Of a stretch of 64,000 nucleotides of DNA, positions 25,061-32,944 are shown piece after piece (position 1 is the stretch's first letter; every line of letters starts with the position of its first letter). The position numbers and the translations under genes are program-made. Below the pieces are notes generated by a model. The model was not told where the DNA came from and did no database searches. It saw only the letters and a list, made by a program, of their open reading frames with translations. The stretch spans positions 124,001 to 188,000 of the forward strand of contig NZ_SMDQ01000001.1 of assembly GCF_012911975.1 (NCBI RefSeq). Reading direction: 5' to 3'. This stretch comes from Nodosilinea sp. P-1105 (GTDB taxonomy: Bacteria; Cyanobacteriota; Cyanobacteriia; Phormidesmidales; Phormidesmidaceae).

Positions 25061-27919
25061 ATGACTAAAGACGACCTGGCCAACCTGCGCCTGGACCTGG
25101 CCCCCAAACTCGATCGCCCCCTGTCGCTGTGGAACCCCCTCGACTACCTGCGGCTGCTGTTTTGGGTGTTTTATTTTCCCCAGGCGTTGCGGTGGTATGT
25201 GGATCGCTTTGGCGGCAGTTACATACTAAATGGCGAATTTAGCTGGCGCGAAAAGATGTATATCCTACGTGATGCCTTAAGTAGCAATTGGGTGCAGCGC
25301 CGCCTTATGATCCAAGGAATATTACTTACAATCTCGATGTCGCTATTACTGGGACTACTAGCAGAGCAAGCCGGGATTCCTATTAGGTGGCTCATTGTAA
25401 TAGGAGGTCTAGTAGGGAGCGTGATGGGGATTTCAGTATTGAGCGCAGCGAGAGGGGTAGCGAGAGGTATATCTGAAGGCATGGCGTTTGTTATTACCTT
25501 TTCTGCTGTATTTCCTGTAACGGAAGCTGTAGCAAAAGATATAGTGCTCGGCGTAGCAGAATACTTATTAAAAGACCCTGCTAGAGTCATTGCATTTGTC
25601 ATATCTGAATTCATGTCAATAGGAGGGGTAGAAACAGTTGCATCAAGCATTTCATTCGTTGCAGCCTTGAGCGCATCTTATGGAGTAGTTTTGAGCGTGG
25701 CGACAGGCATGGCGTTGAGAATGGAATTCAGTTATGTCAAAATCATAAATTCTTTAACTTTCTCAGCCTTGATGTCAACTGCGTTAATTGGGGTAACTGG
25801 TAGTGTCGCGGCAAGCAATTTTCGGGAAGCTTCTGTAACAGAGTTCGGCACGTTCATCGGTTCTCTCATCTTCACAGGAGCCATGCTTTCCTACATGGCA
25901 GGATTTACAGTGCTTACCCTGGCTTCAGCAATTATTATTGATGTGGTGTTTTCACGGCCTGACAGCTGGCTCATTGCCATGTTGCTAAGTCCATTTTTTT
26001 GCGAAAGGCATATCCCAAAAGCTGGCTCAGTTACACTATTGTCGCTACCCTTCATTTGCCGGTACTTGCGAAAAAATATGAATGAAAGCTGGGAAGCTAG
26101 TCTTGAAAACACCGATCAAATTATAACTTATACTCGTCAATTTATCCCTGTTATTAGCCTTTTTAACGAACATTTAGCTAAAACACCTACTTGTCAACTA
26201 GTCGAACACATGGCTCAGCTGGCCGAGAGCTCTTTTGCATGGTCTTTAATTAAATTCAATTCCATATCCTTGGATGCAGCTCTTAAATATAAGAGGTCGT
26301 TCTTTCATTCATTTGTTATATATCCTCCTCTCCGCTTTGATACCCCCGCCCGTGCTGTGGCCGCTGGCTTCTGGCTTCTCCATGAAGAACAAGCCGCCGC
26401 CGCCGTCAAAGCTTTCGTAAACATTCGCAATATTCGCCATGGCGAAGAAATGTATGGCCTTGCCTGGCTCCTCGCTCGCTTCGATGCTGCTAGGATGGTC
26501 AAGGAAATTGCCGCCATCGAGCTGCCTGAACTCCCCCAGGATTGCACCTTCCGTTCTCAAACCTGGGCCGCCATCCATCGGTTTTACCAGGTTGTCAAAG
26601 ATACCAAAACTGTCCAGATCAGCGCCTCCCGCACTGCCCGCGCTTTCGCCACCAATCGTGCCCTTGGCGAACTGCAACACATTATTGAAAACGAAGCCGA
26701 CCTGCCCGAAGCCGAACGTTCCCTGGTGATCGAAATTGCCAAAACCTGGCGTAATGCCTTGCTGGAAATCACCGCTGAAGTAGGCGATCTGGCGATTACC
26801 CAGCCGGTGCAAAATCCCTACGTCATCGGCGATCCCGTCGAGGGGGAGCAGTTTGTAGGCCGCGACGACATCATGCGGCAACTCCAAGAGCTGTGGATGA
26901 TGGCCGAAGATCACAATCTGCAATCGGTGGTGATCTTCGGCCATCGCCGCATGGGTAAAACCTCCATTCTCAAAAACATCGAGTCTCGGCTGGGTTCAGG
27001 TATCCATATCGCCTACGTCAACCTGCTGCAAAGCGCCATGGCCGAAAACCTCAGCGATGTGCTGTCTGCCATCAGCGACCAGGTGGCGGCGACCCTGGTC
27101 ATTGCGCCCCCCAGGGATGCCGACATGGAAACCAGCCCGGCCCGCAGCTTCCAGCGGTTTATGCAGCGGGCCACCGACGCCCTTGCCGACGGCAAGGGGC
27201 TAATTATTGCCCTAGATGAGTTCGAGAAAATTGAAGAACTGATCGACGCCGGTAAGCTAGAGGCCAGCTTTTTGGCCTACCTGCGGGGGCTGGTGCAGGA
27301 TAGCCCCAGGGTGGGCTTTGCCTTTGCCGGGCTGCACACCCTGGAAGAAATGTCCGCCGACTACTTTCAGCCCTTTTTCGCCAGCGTCATTCCGATCAAA
27401 GTCGATTTCTTTCAGCCCACTACGGTGCAAGACCTGCTGCCCAACCCCGGCGGCGACTTCCCCCTCGACTACGACTACGATGCCCTCGATGCCATCTGGG
27501 AACTCACCGCTGGCCAGCCCTACCTCACCCAACTGGTGGGCTTCCAACTGGTGCGCCGCTACAACGACCAGGTGTTCGAGCGCCAGCAGTCCCGCGAGCC
27601 TAAATTCATGGTCGCAGACGTGCAGGCGGTGATCGACCAGCCCGACTTCTTTGACAAGGGCAAGCCCTACTTCCAGGGGGTGTGGGCTCAGGCGGGCCAG
27701 GACCCAGCCGGTCAGCAGGCGCTGCTGGCGGCCCTGGCTCCCCACCCGGATGGACTACCCATAGAAGCCCTCTGGGAAGCGGTTGACCTGGACGAGGCCG
27801 CCTGCGCGGCGGCTGTACAAACCCTAGAAAATCACGATGTGGTGCGCCAAGACCAGGGGCAGGTAGCGATTATTGTTGAGGTGTTTCGCCGCTGGGTATT
27901 GCAGACGCATCTACAATAA
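25061..27919 (+). CDS. Membrane protein with C-terminal P-loop ATPase domain
   Basis: A 952-residue protein. Residues about 80-330 hold a run of hydrophobic segments (for example MIQGILLTISMSLLLGLL, WLIVIGGLVGSVMGISVL and the Ala/Gly/Val-rich 190-295), so this part is in the membrane. Residues about 340-580 look like a soluble helical region. Residues about 595-950 form an ATPase domain: FVGRDDIMRQLQ, Walker A FGHRRMGKTSIL (K633), Walker B LIIALDEFEKI (D719/E720) and a C-terminal winged-helix-like end (GLPIEALWEAVDLDEAACAA). GGAGG lies about a dozen bases before the ATG. The membrane half uses AT-rich codons unlike the rest. Paired with the TIR-ATPase gene, it could be a membrane effector or anchor. 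The family is not characterised to my knowledge. Confidence 0.82.
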   Translation: MTKDDLANLRLDLAPKLDRPLSLWNPLDYLRLLFWVFYFPQALRWYVDRFGGSYILNGEFSWREKMYILRDALSSNWVQRRLMIQGILLTISMSLLLGLLAEQAGIPIRWLIVIGGLVGSVMGISVLSAARGVARGISEGMAFVITFSAVFPVTEAVAKDIVLGVAEYLLKDPARVIAFVISEFMSIGGVETVASSISFVAALSASYGVVLSVATGMALRMEFSYVKIINSLTFSALMSTALIGVTGSVAASNFREASVTEFGTFIGSLIFTGAMLSYMAGFTVLTLASAIIIDVVFSRPDSWLIAMLLSPFFCERHIPKAGSVTLLSLPFICRYLRKNMNESWEASLENTDQIITYTRQFIPVISLFNEHLAKTPTCQLVEHMAQLAESSFAWSLIKFNSISLDAALKYKRSFFHSFVIYPPLRFDTPARAVAAGFWLLHEEQAAAAVKAFVNIRNIRHGEEMYGLAWLLARFDAARMVKEIAAIELPELPQDCTFRSQTWAAIHRFYQVVKDTKTVQISASRTARAFATNRALGELQHIIENEADLPEAERSLVIEIAKTWRNALLEITAEVGDLAITQPVQNPYVIGDPVEGEQFVGRDDIMRQLQELWMMAEDHNLQSVVIFGHRRMGKTSILKNIESRLGSGIHIAYVNLLQSAMAENLSDVLSAISDQVAATLVIAPPRDADMETSPARSFQRFMQRATDALADGKGLIIALDEFEKIEELIDAGKLEASFLAYLRGLVQDSPRVGFAFAGLHTLEEMSADYFQPFFASVIPIKVDFFQPTTVQDLLPNPGGDFPLDYDYDALDAIWELTAGQPYLTQLVGFQLVRRYNDQVFERQQSREPKFMVADVQAVIDQPDFFDKGKPYFQGVWAQAGQDPAGQQALLAALAPHPDGLPIEALWEAVDLDEAACAAAVQTLENHDVVRQDQGQVAIIVEVFRRWVLQTHLQ

Positions 27920-27940
27920 ACAAAACCAATAAATGAAATA

Positions 27941-28062
27941 CAGCAATTCTCATTTTGGTAAATTGGCCGTTCGCCCTGAGCCTGTCGAAGGGTGAACGGG
28001 CTTCGACAAGCTCAGCCTGAGCGGTCTTTCGTCAATCAGTCAAGTCATACTGAGAATTGCTG
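27941..28062. mobile_element. 122-bp MITE-like element with target-site duplication
   Basis: The ends are perfect 12-bp inverted repeats, CAGCAATTCTCA at 27941-27952 and TGAGAATTGCTG at 28051-28062. The same 9 bases, AATGAAATA, flank it on both sides (27932-27940 and 28063-28071), as expected of a target duplication. The interior contains an inverted pair around CTGAGCCTGTCGAAG and CTTCGACAAGCTCAG. It has no coding capacity, so it would need a transposase supplied in trans. Confidence 0.8.
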
Positions 28063-28088
28063 AATGAAATACCCTGGGGTTGACAGTG

Positions 28089-28247
28089 ATGGTTCTCCTG
28101 AACGAATTGGCCAATCGAATCGCCCTGGACGACCCCGAAGAACGGCGCGTACTCAGTCGGGTGTCTTGGGAACAGTATCAAGCCCTGGTGGCCGATTTAG
28201 CAGCAGCCAAGACCTTTCAGCAGGGACTGCGAGCCCAGAGCCAGTAA
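28089..28247 (+). CDS. Short ORF resembling a Uma2 N-terminus
   Basis: A 52-residue frame, MVLLNELANRIALDDPEERRVLSRVSWEQYQALVADLAA..., just downstream of the MITE. The segment RVSWEQYQALVADLAAA looks like the first helix of Uma2-family proteins (SWxxYExLLxDL), so this may be the remnant of such a gene or a small protein in its own right. The sequence around its stop is duplicated (AGAGCCAGTAAG twice, 28236-28262), which may be how it was cut short. Confidence 0.45.
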   Translation: MVLLNELANRIALDDPEERRVLSRVSWEQYQALVADLAAAKTFQQGLRAQSQ

Positions 28248-28322
28248 GCCAGAGCCAGTAAGATCAGCGGGGGACAATCTGGATCAATGCCTCCATAATG
28301 GATCTATCCCAGCAAGAACCCT

Positions 28323-28598
28323 ATGGACGCTTTTTCACCTCTGCCTCCCGACTGGACCCAGGCCGCCACCCACGCCACCGAATTTTGTTGCCCCCGCTGT
28401 GGGGCCAGCAGCCAGCAAGCCAAGGCGGTGTGGATCAACCGGCGATCGCCGGTTTATGGAGAGCACCACCGACGCAAATGGCAAGAGTTTTACCACTGTG
28501 GGGAATGCGAAACCCCCTGGTGGGCCTGGAGCAGCGATCGCCCCCCCTCCCCCTACGACGCTGAAACCAGCACCCTGGATGACGATGGATTGTTTTAG
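28323..28598 (+). CDS. Zinc-ribbon-like hypothetical protein
   Basis: A 91-residue soluble protein with two Cys pairs, CPRCGASSQQ near residue 23 and YHCGECETPWWAW near residue 58, spaced as in a zinc ribbon. It ends in an acidic tail (ETSTLDDDGLF). Similar short proteins are common in cyanobacteria with no assigned role. The stop codon is 2 bp before the ribokinase ATG, so the two are very likely co-transcribed. Confidence 0.7.
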   Translation: MDAFSPLPPDWTQAATHATEFCCPRCGASSQQAKAVWINRRSPVYGEHHRRKWQEFYHCGECETPWWAWSSDRPPSPYDAETSTLDDDGLF

Positions 28599-28600
28599 CC

Positions 28601-29560
28601 ATGGCCAGCCCCACCCTACATATCCTGGGCAGCTTGAATATGGATCTGGTGTGCCAGGCTCCCCGGTTGCCAGCCCCGGGCGAAACGGTGCTGGGCAGCC
28701 AGTTTGTCACCGTGCCAGGGGGCAAAGGTGCTAACCAGGCGGTGGCCGCCGCTCGACTGGGAGCAGTCGTGCGGCTGGTGGGTCGGGTGGGGGATGATGC
28801 CTTTGGGCCACCTCTGCTGACCAGTTTGAACCAGGCGGGGGTTGATACGACAGCGGTGACCATAGACCCCACTACCGCCACCGGAATTGCCACCATCGTG
28901 GTGGACCAGGCCGGGGATAATCAAATTGTGGTGGTACCAGGGGCGAATGGCCAGGTGGACGCCACCGATGTGGCCCGGCTGATGGCCCAGGTCCACCCCC
29001 AGGACTGGCTGCTGCTTCAGTTTGAAATTCCCCTGGATGCGGTGATGGCGGCAGCAGCAGCGGCAAAAGCGAAAGGGGCCAGGGTGATGGTCGACCCAGC
29101 CCCGGCCCAGCCCCAGCTGCCCGATACAGTTTTGGCCAATATCGACATCATTACCCCTAACCAACTAGAGGCCAGCCACCTGGTCGGGTTTGAGGTCAAC
29201 GACATCCCCAGCGCCTGTCAAGCCGCCCAAGCCCTAGTGCAGCGGGGGGTGGCGGTGGCGATCGTTAAGCTGGGAGCCCAGGGGACGGTGGTGGCCACCC
29301 CAGAGACCTGGTTTCACCAGCCCGCCTTGGCGGTGCCGGTGGTCGATACGGTAGCTGCCGGAGACGCCTTTAATGGCGGGTTAGCCACCGCCCTGGGGGC
29401 AGGGCAGTCCCTAGTTGCGGCCTGTGAATTCGCCACAGCAGTAGCCGCCTGTGCGGTGATGGCCCCAGGGGCGCAGGCGGCTATGCCCAGCCGCCCCCAG
29501 GTGGAGGCGGTGATGGCGAAGGGAGCGGCCCCAAGTGGCCCCGAAAGTTACGGTGAATGA
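28601..29560 (+). CDS. rbsK: Ribokinase
   Basis: A 319-residue PfkB-family sugar kinase that phosphorylates ribose to ribose-5-phosphate with ATP. N-terminal GSLNMDLV, then the substrate signature TVPGGKGANQAVAAARLG, LLQFEIPLDAV, VDPAPAQ, ITPNQLEA and the catalytic signature VDTVAAGDAFNGGLATAL (anion-hole GAGD variant AAGD, with catalytic Asp). These fit ribokinase better than fructokinase or adenosine kinase. It starts with ATG 2 bp after the zinc-ribbon-like gene. No ribose transporter is adjacent, so it may serve nucleoside salvage. Confidence 0.9.
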   Translation: MASPTLHILGSLNMDLVCQAPRLPAPGETVLGSQFVTVPGGKGANQAVAAARLGAVVRLVGRVGDDAFGPPLLTSLNQAGVDTTAVTIDPTTATGIATIVVDQAGDNQIVVVPGANGQVDATDVARLMAQVHPQDWLLLQFEIPLDAVMAAAAAAKAKGARVMVDPAPAQPQLPDTVLANIDIITPNQLEASHLVGFEVNDIPSACQAAQALVQRGVAVAIVKLGAQGTVVATPETWFHQPALAVPVVDTVAAGDAFNGGLATALGAGQSLVAACEFATAVAACAVMAPGAQAAMPSRPQVEAVMAKGAAPSGPESYGE

Positions 29561-29576
29561 ATCATTTGACCTGGCC

Positions 29577-29710
29577 AAGGTCCAAAATCCCCTCCTGGGA
29601 GGCCTGTGCTGAGCTTGCCGAAGTAGGCAGGGGTGGGTCAAGCAAATCCGAAGAACCCACCCCGCCCTCCGGGCACCCCTCCGTGGGAGGGGACCACCCC
29701 GCCCTTTCCT
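29577..29710. repeat. Dispersed intergenic repeat, family 1, copy d
   Basis: CCCCTCCTGGGAGGCCTGTG, GAGCTTGCCGAAGTAGGCAG, AACCCACCCCGCCCTCCGGG and CACCCCTCCGTGGGAGGGG. It lies between the convergent rbsK and hoxH genes. It is followed to 29772 by a run of CCTTCTGCCTTT-type words ending TTCTGTACTA, similar to the ends of the mobile elements at 44614 and 59034. Confidence 0.85.
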
Positions 29711-29779
29711 GTTCAACTGAACACGAGGAAAGGATAGCGAGCCTTCTGCCTTTTGCCTTTCGCCTTCTGCCTTTCTGTA

Positions 29780-31204
29780 CTACCGATAAACCTCTTTGAT
29801 CACACCGCCATCCGCCGCCATCAGTTGCACATGCAGGGGCATTTGCCCCGCCGCATGGGTCGAGCACGAGAGACAAGGGTCATAGCAACGGATGCCTGCC
29901 TCTACCCGGTTCAAAAATCCTTCTGGGATATCTTCGCTGTGGATGTAGTGCTTGGCGATTTGGGTGACGGTTTTGTTCATGGCCAGGTTATTCTGGCCCG
30001 TGGCGATGATCAGGTTCACCTTCTGGATCAGGCCGTTGTCGTCCACCTTGTAGTGGTGGAATAGGGTGCCGCGAGGGGCCTCACTGACGCCCACGGCCTC
30101 CAGGGCGTTCACCCCAGCATGGGATCGCACCCGGGGGGACATAATCTCGGGGTCATCCATCAACAGCTGGATATGTTCCAGGCAGGCCAGAATTTCCACC
30201 AGCCGAGCGTAGTGATACAGGAACGACGAGGTGGGGACGCCGCCAGCATAGTCCCGCAGGGCTTGCAGTTCAGTGTCGGCTTGGGGGGTGCCGATGCGAT
30301 CGCAGATATTCAGCCGCGCCAACGGACCCACCCGATAGATGCCATCCGGGTACCCCCTGGGCTTGTAGTAAGGGAACTTCAGGTAAGACCAGTTCTCTAC
30401 CGCTTCCCCCAAAAAGTCTTGGTAATCATCTTCCCTGAGGCCATCGGCCACAATATTGCCGTGGCTATCGGTAAACCGCAGATGGCCGTCGTAGTGCTCC
30501 CACTGGCCATCTTTTCCCACTAGGCCCATAAATAGGGAGGGAAATTCGCCGAACACCTCCACCTCTGCTTGCATAGGGCCAGTGATCAACCCCTTGAAAA
30601 TATCCAGGGCCTTGTGAATGGTGGCAAAGGATTCCGGCAGGCGATCGACAATCCAGGCTCGCCCCTCTTCGCTCAGGGGTTCTCGCACGCCGCCGGGTAC
30701 GGTCCAGGCGGCATGGATTTTGCGACCCCCCAGAATCTCAATCACCTTTTGGCCAAACTGGCGCAGACGGATGCCTGCCCGAGCCAGGTCGGGGTCGGCG
30801 GCAATCAGGCCGAATACATTTCGCTTGGCCGGGTCACTATCCCAACCCAGCAGAAAGTCAGGACTGCTGAGGTGGAAGAAGGACAGGGCATGGGACTGGG
30901 TGATCTGGCCCAGGTTCATCAGGCGACGTAGTTTATCCGCCGCTTTAGGAATTTGTACCGCTAGAATCTTATCCCCAGTCTTGGCCGAGCAAATCAGGTG
31001 GCTCACTGGGCAAATGCCACAAATCCGGGCTGTGATTCCCGCCATCTCCGTATAGGGGCGACCCTCACAAAATTTCTCAAACCCCCGGTATTCCACCACA
31101 TGAAACTGGGCATTAGACACTTCACCCGCATCATCCAAAAAGACCGAAATCTTGGCGTGGCCTTCAATGCGGGTAACGGGGTCGATAACTACGGTTTTTG
31201 CCAT
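29780..31204 (-). CDS. hoxH: Bidirectional NiFe hydrogenase large subunit HoxH
   Basis: A 474-residue catalytic subunit of the NAD(P)-linked hydrogenase. The four Ni-Fe site cysteines are in [10 protein letters not shown] near the N-terminus and [10 protein letters not shown] near the C-terminus. After the CSTH block about 24 residues remain ([12 protein letters not shown]...), the peptide removed by the HoxW protease during maturation. The ATG at 31204 ([18 protein letters not shown]) is preceded by a GGAGA site, so a 14-residue extension upstream is rejected. It is the last gene of the hox operon. The enzyme forms or consumes H2 in the cytoplasm, linked to fermentation and to redox relief when photosynthesis starts. 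Confidence 0.97.
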   Translation of the reverse strand: MAKTVVIDPVTRIEGHAKISVFLDDAGEVSNAQFHVVEYRGFEKFCEGRPYTEMAGITARICGICPVSHLICSAKTGDKILAVQIPKAADKLRRLMNLGQITQSHALSFFHLSSPDFLLGWDSDPAKRNVFGLIAADPDLARAGIRLRQFGQKVIEILGGRKIHAAWTVPGGVREPLSEEGRAWIVDRLPESFATIHKALDIFKGLITGPMQAEVEVFGEFPSLFMGLVGKDGQWEHYDGHLRFTDSHGNIVADGLREDDYQDFLGEAVENWSYLKFPYYKPRGYPDGIYRVGPLARLNICDRIGTPQADTELQALRDYAGGVPTSSFLYHYARLVEILACLEHIQLLMDDPEIMSPRVRSHAGVNALEAVGVSEAPRGTLFHHYKVDDNGLIQKVNLIIATGQNNLAMNKTVTQIAKHYIHSEDIPEGFLNRVEAGIRCYDPCLSCSTHAAGQMPLHVQLMAADGGVIKEVYR

Positions 31205-31267
31205 GGTTGTTCTCCGGCCTTTAAGAAAGGATCGATAGCGGCGCACGGCAGTGCGCCGCTATCGCGA

Positions 31268-31501
31268 TTACGTGTCGTACATCAACCCTTCGATCGCTTC
31301 CGGGTTTTCTTCCAGGTACTTATCGAAGTTGGTTTTCTTCGGTTGCTGGTGCTGGTGGGAGACTTCGGCCCGCATTTCTTCAACGGCGTCCCAAGCGGCG
31401 GCGGCCTCGGAGGACGTTTCCCCTTTTTCTGCGGTCACCTGGTGGGCGTAGTCAATCGCCTTTTGCAGCTCTTCGTTGAACTCTTTGCTGTCAACGCTCA
31501 T
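31268..31501 (-). CDS. CP12-like protein without cysteines
   Basis: A 77-residue protein located between hoxY and hoxH. It has the CP12 core AAAAWDAVEEMRAEVSHQ (canonical AWDxVEEL) and the C-terminal YLEENPEAIEGLMYDT, which aligns with the CP12 end YCDDNPEADECxxYD. Both C-terminal cysteines are replaced (Leu and Gly), and there is no N-terminal Cys pair. Canonical CP12 uses these disulfides to lock GAPDH and phosphoribulokinase in the dark, so this form cannot respond to thioredoxin in the same way. GAGGA lies 7 bases before the ATG at 31501. Its place in the operon suggests a link to hydrogenase or to an NAD(P)-binding partner. Confidence 0.85.
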   Translation of the reverse strand: MSVDSKEFNEELQKAIDYAHQVTAEKGETSSEAAAAWDAVEEMRAEVSHQHQQPKKTNFDKYLEENPEAIEGLMYDT

Positions 31502-31521
31502 AGATAGGTTCCTCAAACTAA

Positions 31522-32073
31522 CTAACCAAACTTAATCATCTCGCGACCTGCCATTTCAGGCTGTTGCCCATGTAGCAGCGGTTCAATGGTAGCCCGGATG
31601 CGATCCGCTGAGGGAGGGCAGCCGGGCATAAAGATATCGACCGGTACCACTTCGTGCACCGGGGTCACCCGGTCGATCAGCTCGGGCACAATGCCCGGGG
31701 CGTGGGGCAGTTGGGCGTTGGCATCCGCCAGTTCCAGGTAGCCCCGCTTCAACACCCCCTCGGCACTGTTGCGCAGCATGTTGCGCATGGCGGGCACATT
31801 GGCGGTGACGGCACAGTCTCCAAAGGAAATGAGCAGTTTGGTGTTGCGCCGTACCTGATAGATCAATTCCAGGTTGTCTTCGTTGGCCACAGCCCCTTCC
31901 ACCAGGCAGACATCCACAGCCTCGGGGTAGTGCTTCAGGTCGCAGCCCACGGGGCTATAGACCACCTCTACCTGGTCCGCCAGGTCGATCAAAAACTCAT
32001 CCAGGTCTAAAAACGACATGTGACAGCCCGAGCAACCCGCCAGCCAAACCGTGGCAAACCTTATCTTGTCCAT
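31522..32073 (-). CDS. hoxY: Bidirectional NiFe hydrogenase small subunit HoxY
   Basis: A 183-residue small subunit carrying the proximal Fe-S cluster: LAGCSGCHMSFLD at the N-terminus, a further Cys in the PVGCDLK segment, FGDCAVTANVPAMRN and MPGCPPSADRIRATI. It passes electrons between HoxH and the diaphorase part. The ATG at 32073 (MDKIRFATVWLAG) is the start because the conserved sequence begins there; it overlaps the end of hoxU by 13 bases, a sign of translational coupling. The longer open frame to 32280 is a hoxU shadow. Confidence 0.96.
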   Translation of the reverse strand: MDKIRFATVWLAGCSGCHMSFLDLDEFLIDLADQVEVVYSPVGCDLKHYPEAVDVCLVEGAVANEDNLELIYQVRRNTKLLISFGDCAVTANVPAMRNMLRNSAEGVLKRGYLELADANAQLPHAPGIVPELIDRVTPVHEVVPVDIFMPGCPPSADRIRATIEPLLHGQQPEMAGREMIKFG

Positions 32074-32777
32074 TGGTGCTTCTCCCGGGCGGTGTACAAA
32101 AATTCTAACTTGTCGGCATCGGCCTGCTTTTCGCCAGTGGTGCTGCCCTGTTTGAAGATGGCCCCCGTGGGGCAGGCATCCACACATTTGCCGCAGGAGG
32201 TACAGGCGTCCACCTCCCCCCAGGGTTGGTTTAGACCTGAGACAATGTAGCAGGCGGCCCCCCGCTGGGCCACATCCCACACATGGGCCCCTTCTACCTC
32301 GTCGCAGACGCGGACGCAGCGGGTGCAGAGGATGCAGCGGTTGTGGTCAATGCCAAACAGGGGATGGGACAGGTCAACGCCGCGATCGGGGAAGCGGTAG
32401 GGGAAGCGGCTGTGGTCCATGCCCACCTCGATGGCCACATCTTGTAGCTCACAGTTGCCGTTGGCCACGCAGATAGAGCACACATGGTTGCCCTCAGCAA
32501 AAATTAGCTCCACCGCCATGCGGCGATACTCTTGCAGTTTCGGGGTCTGAGTGTGGATCACCATGCCTTCCCACACCTCGGTGACACAGGCGGGCAGCAG
32601 CTTGTTTAAGCCCTCAATTTCCACCAGGCAAAGGCGGCAAGCCCCCACCGGGGTCAACCCCTCCAGATGGCAGAGTTTGGGGATGGGTACTGCCGCTTCT
32701 TTGGCCGCATCCATAATGCTAGTGCCCGCCTCTACGGCAATATCCTTGCCATCAATACTTAGGGTTCTTACGGCCAT
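32061..32777 (-). CDS. hoxU: Bidirectional hydrogenase diaphorase subunit HoxU
   Basis: A 238-residue iron-sulfur protein homologous to the N-terminal part of complex I NuoG. In order it has a plant-ferredoxin-type [2Fe-2S] site (CHLEGLTPVGACRLC), the His/Cys cluster region (HVCSICVANGNCELQD) and two [4Fe-4S] motifs (CILCTRCVRVC and CTSCGKCVDACPTG). It wires HoxF to HoxY. The ATG at 32777 has AAGGAGAT eight bases upstream. A 31-codon frame (32752-32847) overlaps its start. Confidence 0.96.
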   Translation of the reverse strand: MAVRTLSIDGKDIAVEAGTSIMDAAKEAAVPIPKLCHLEGLTPVGACRLCLVEIEGLNKLLPACVTEVWEGMVIHTQTPKLQEYRRMAVELIFAEGNHVCSICVANGNCELQDVAIEVGMDHSRFPYRFPDRGVDLSHPLFGIDHNRCILCTRCVRVCDEVEGAHVWDVAQRGAACYIVSGLNQPWGEVDACTSCGKCVDACPTGAIFKQGSTTGEKQADADKLEFLYTAREKHQWTR

Positions 32778-32847
32778 GGTTAATCTCCTTAAGGTGCAGC
32801 ACTTCGGCGTTACCGTGCCGGGGAATGATCACGCGCTGATAGCTCAT
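32752..32847 (-). CDS. 31-codon ORF between hoxF and hoxU, alcohol-dehydrogenase-like N-terminus
   Basis: MSYQRVIIPRHGNAEVLHL followed by a short tail, ending inside hoxU. A strong site CGGAGG lies 6 bases before its ATG at 32847. The first 19 residues look like the start of zinc-type/quinone oxidoreductases of the MDR family (typical pattern xxVVIxxxGGPEVL). It may be the stump of an oxidoreductase gene once located between hoxF and hoxU, now reduced to a leader that couples translation into hoxU (overlap of 26 bases). Some cyanobacterial hox operons have an extra ORF at this place. Confidence 0.45.
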   Translation of the reverse strand: MSYQRVIIPRHGNAEVLHLKEINHGRKNPKY

Positions 32848-32944
32848 GGCAACCTCCGGGCGGTTCCAGAATCCAGGGTTCTAGGGAGGGACTTGGGTAA
32901 AGAGTCGGGGGTTAGGGCAGCATCCTGGGGTCTTTGGTCTGGCA

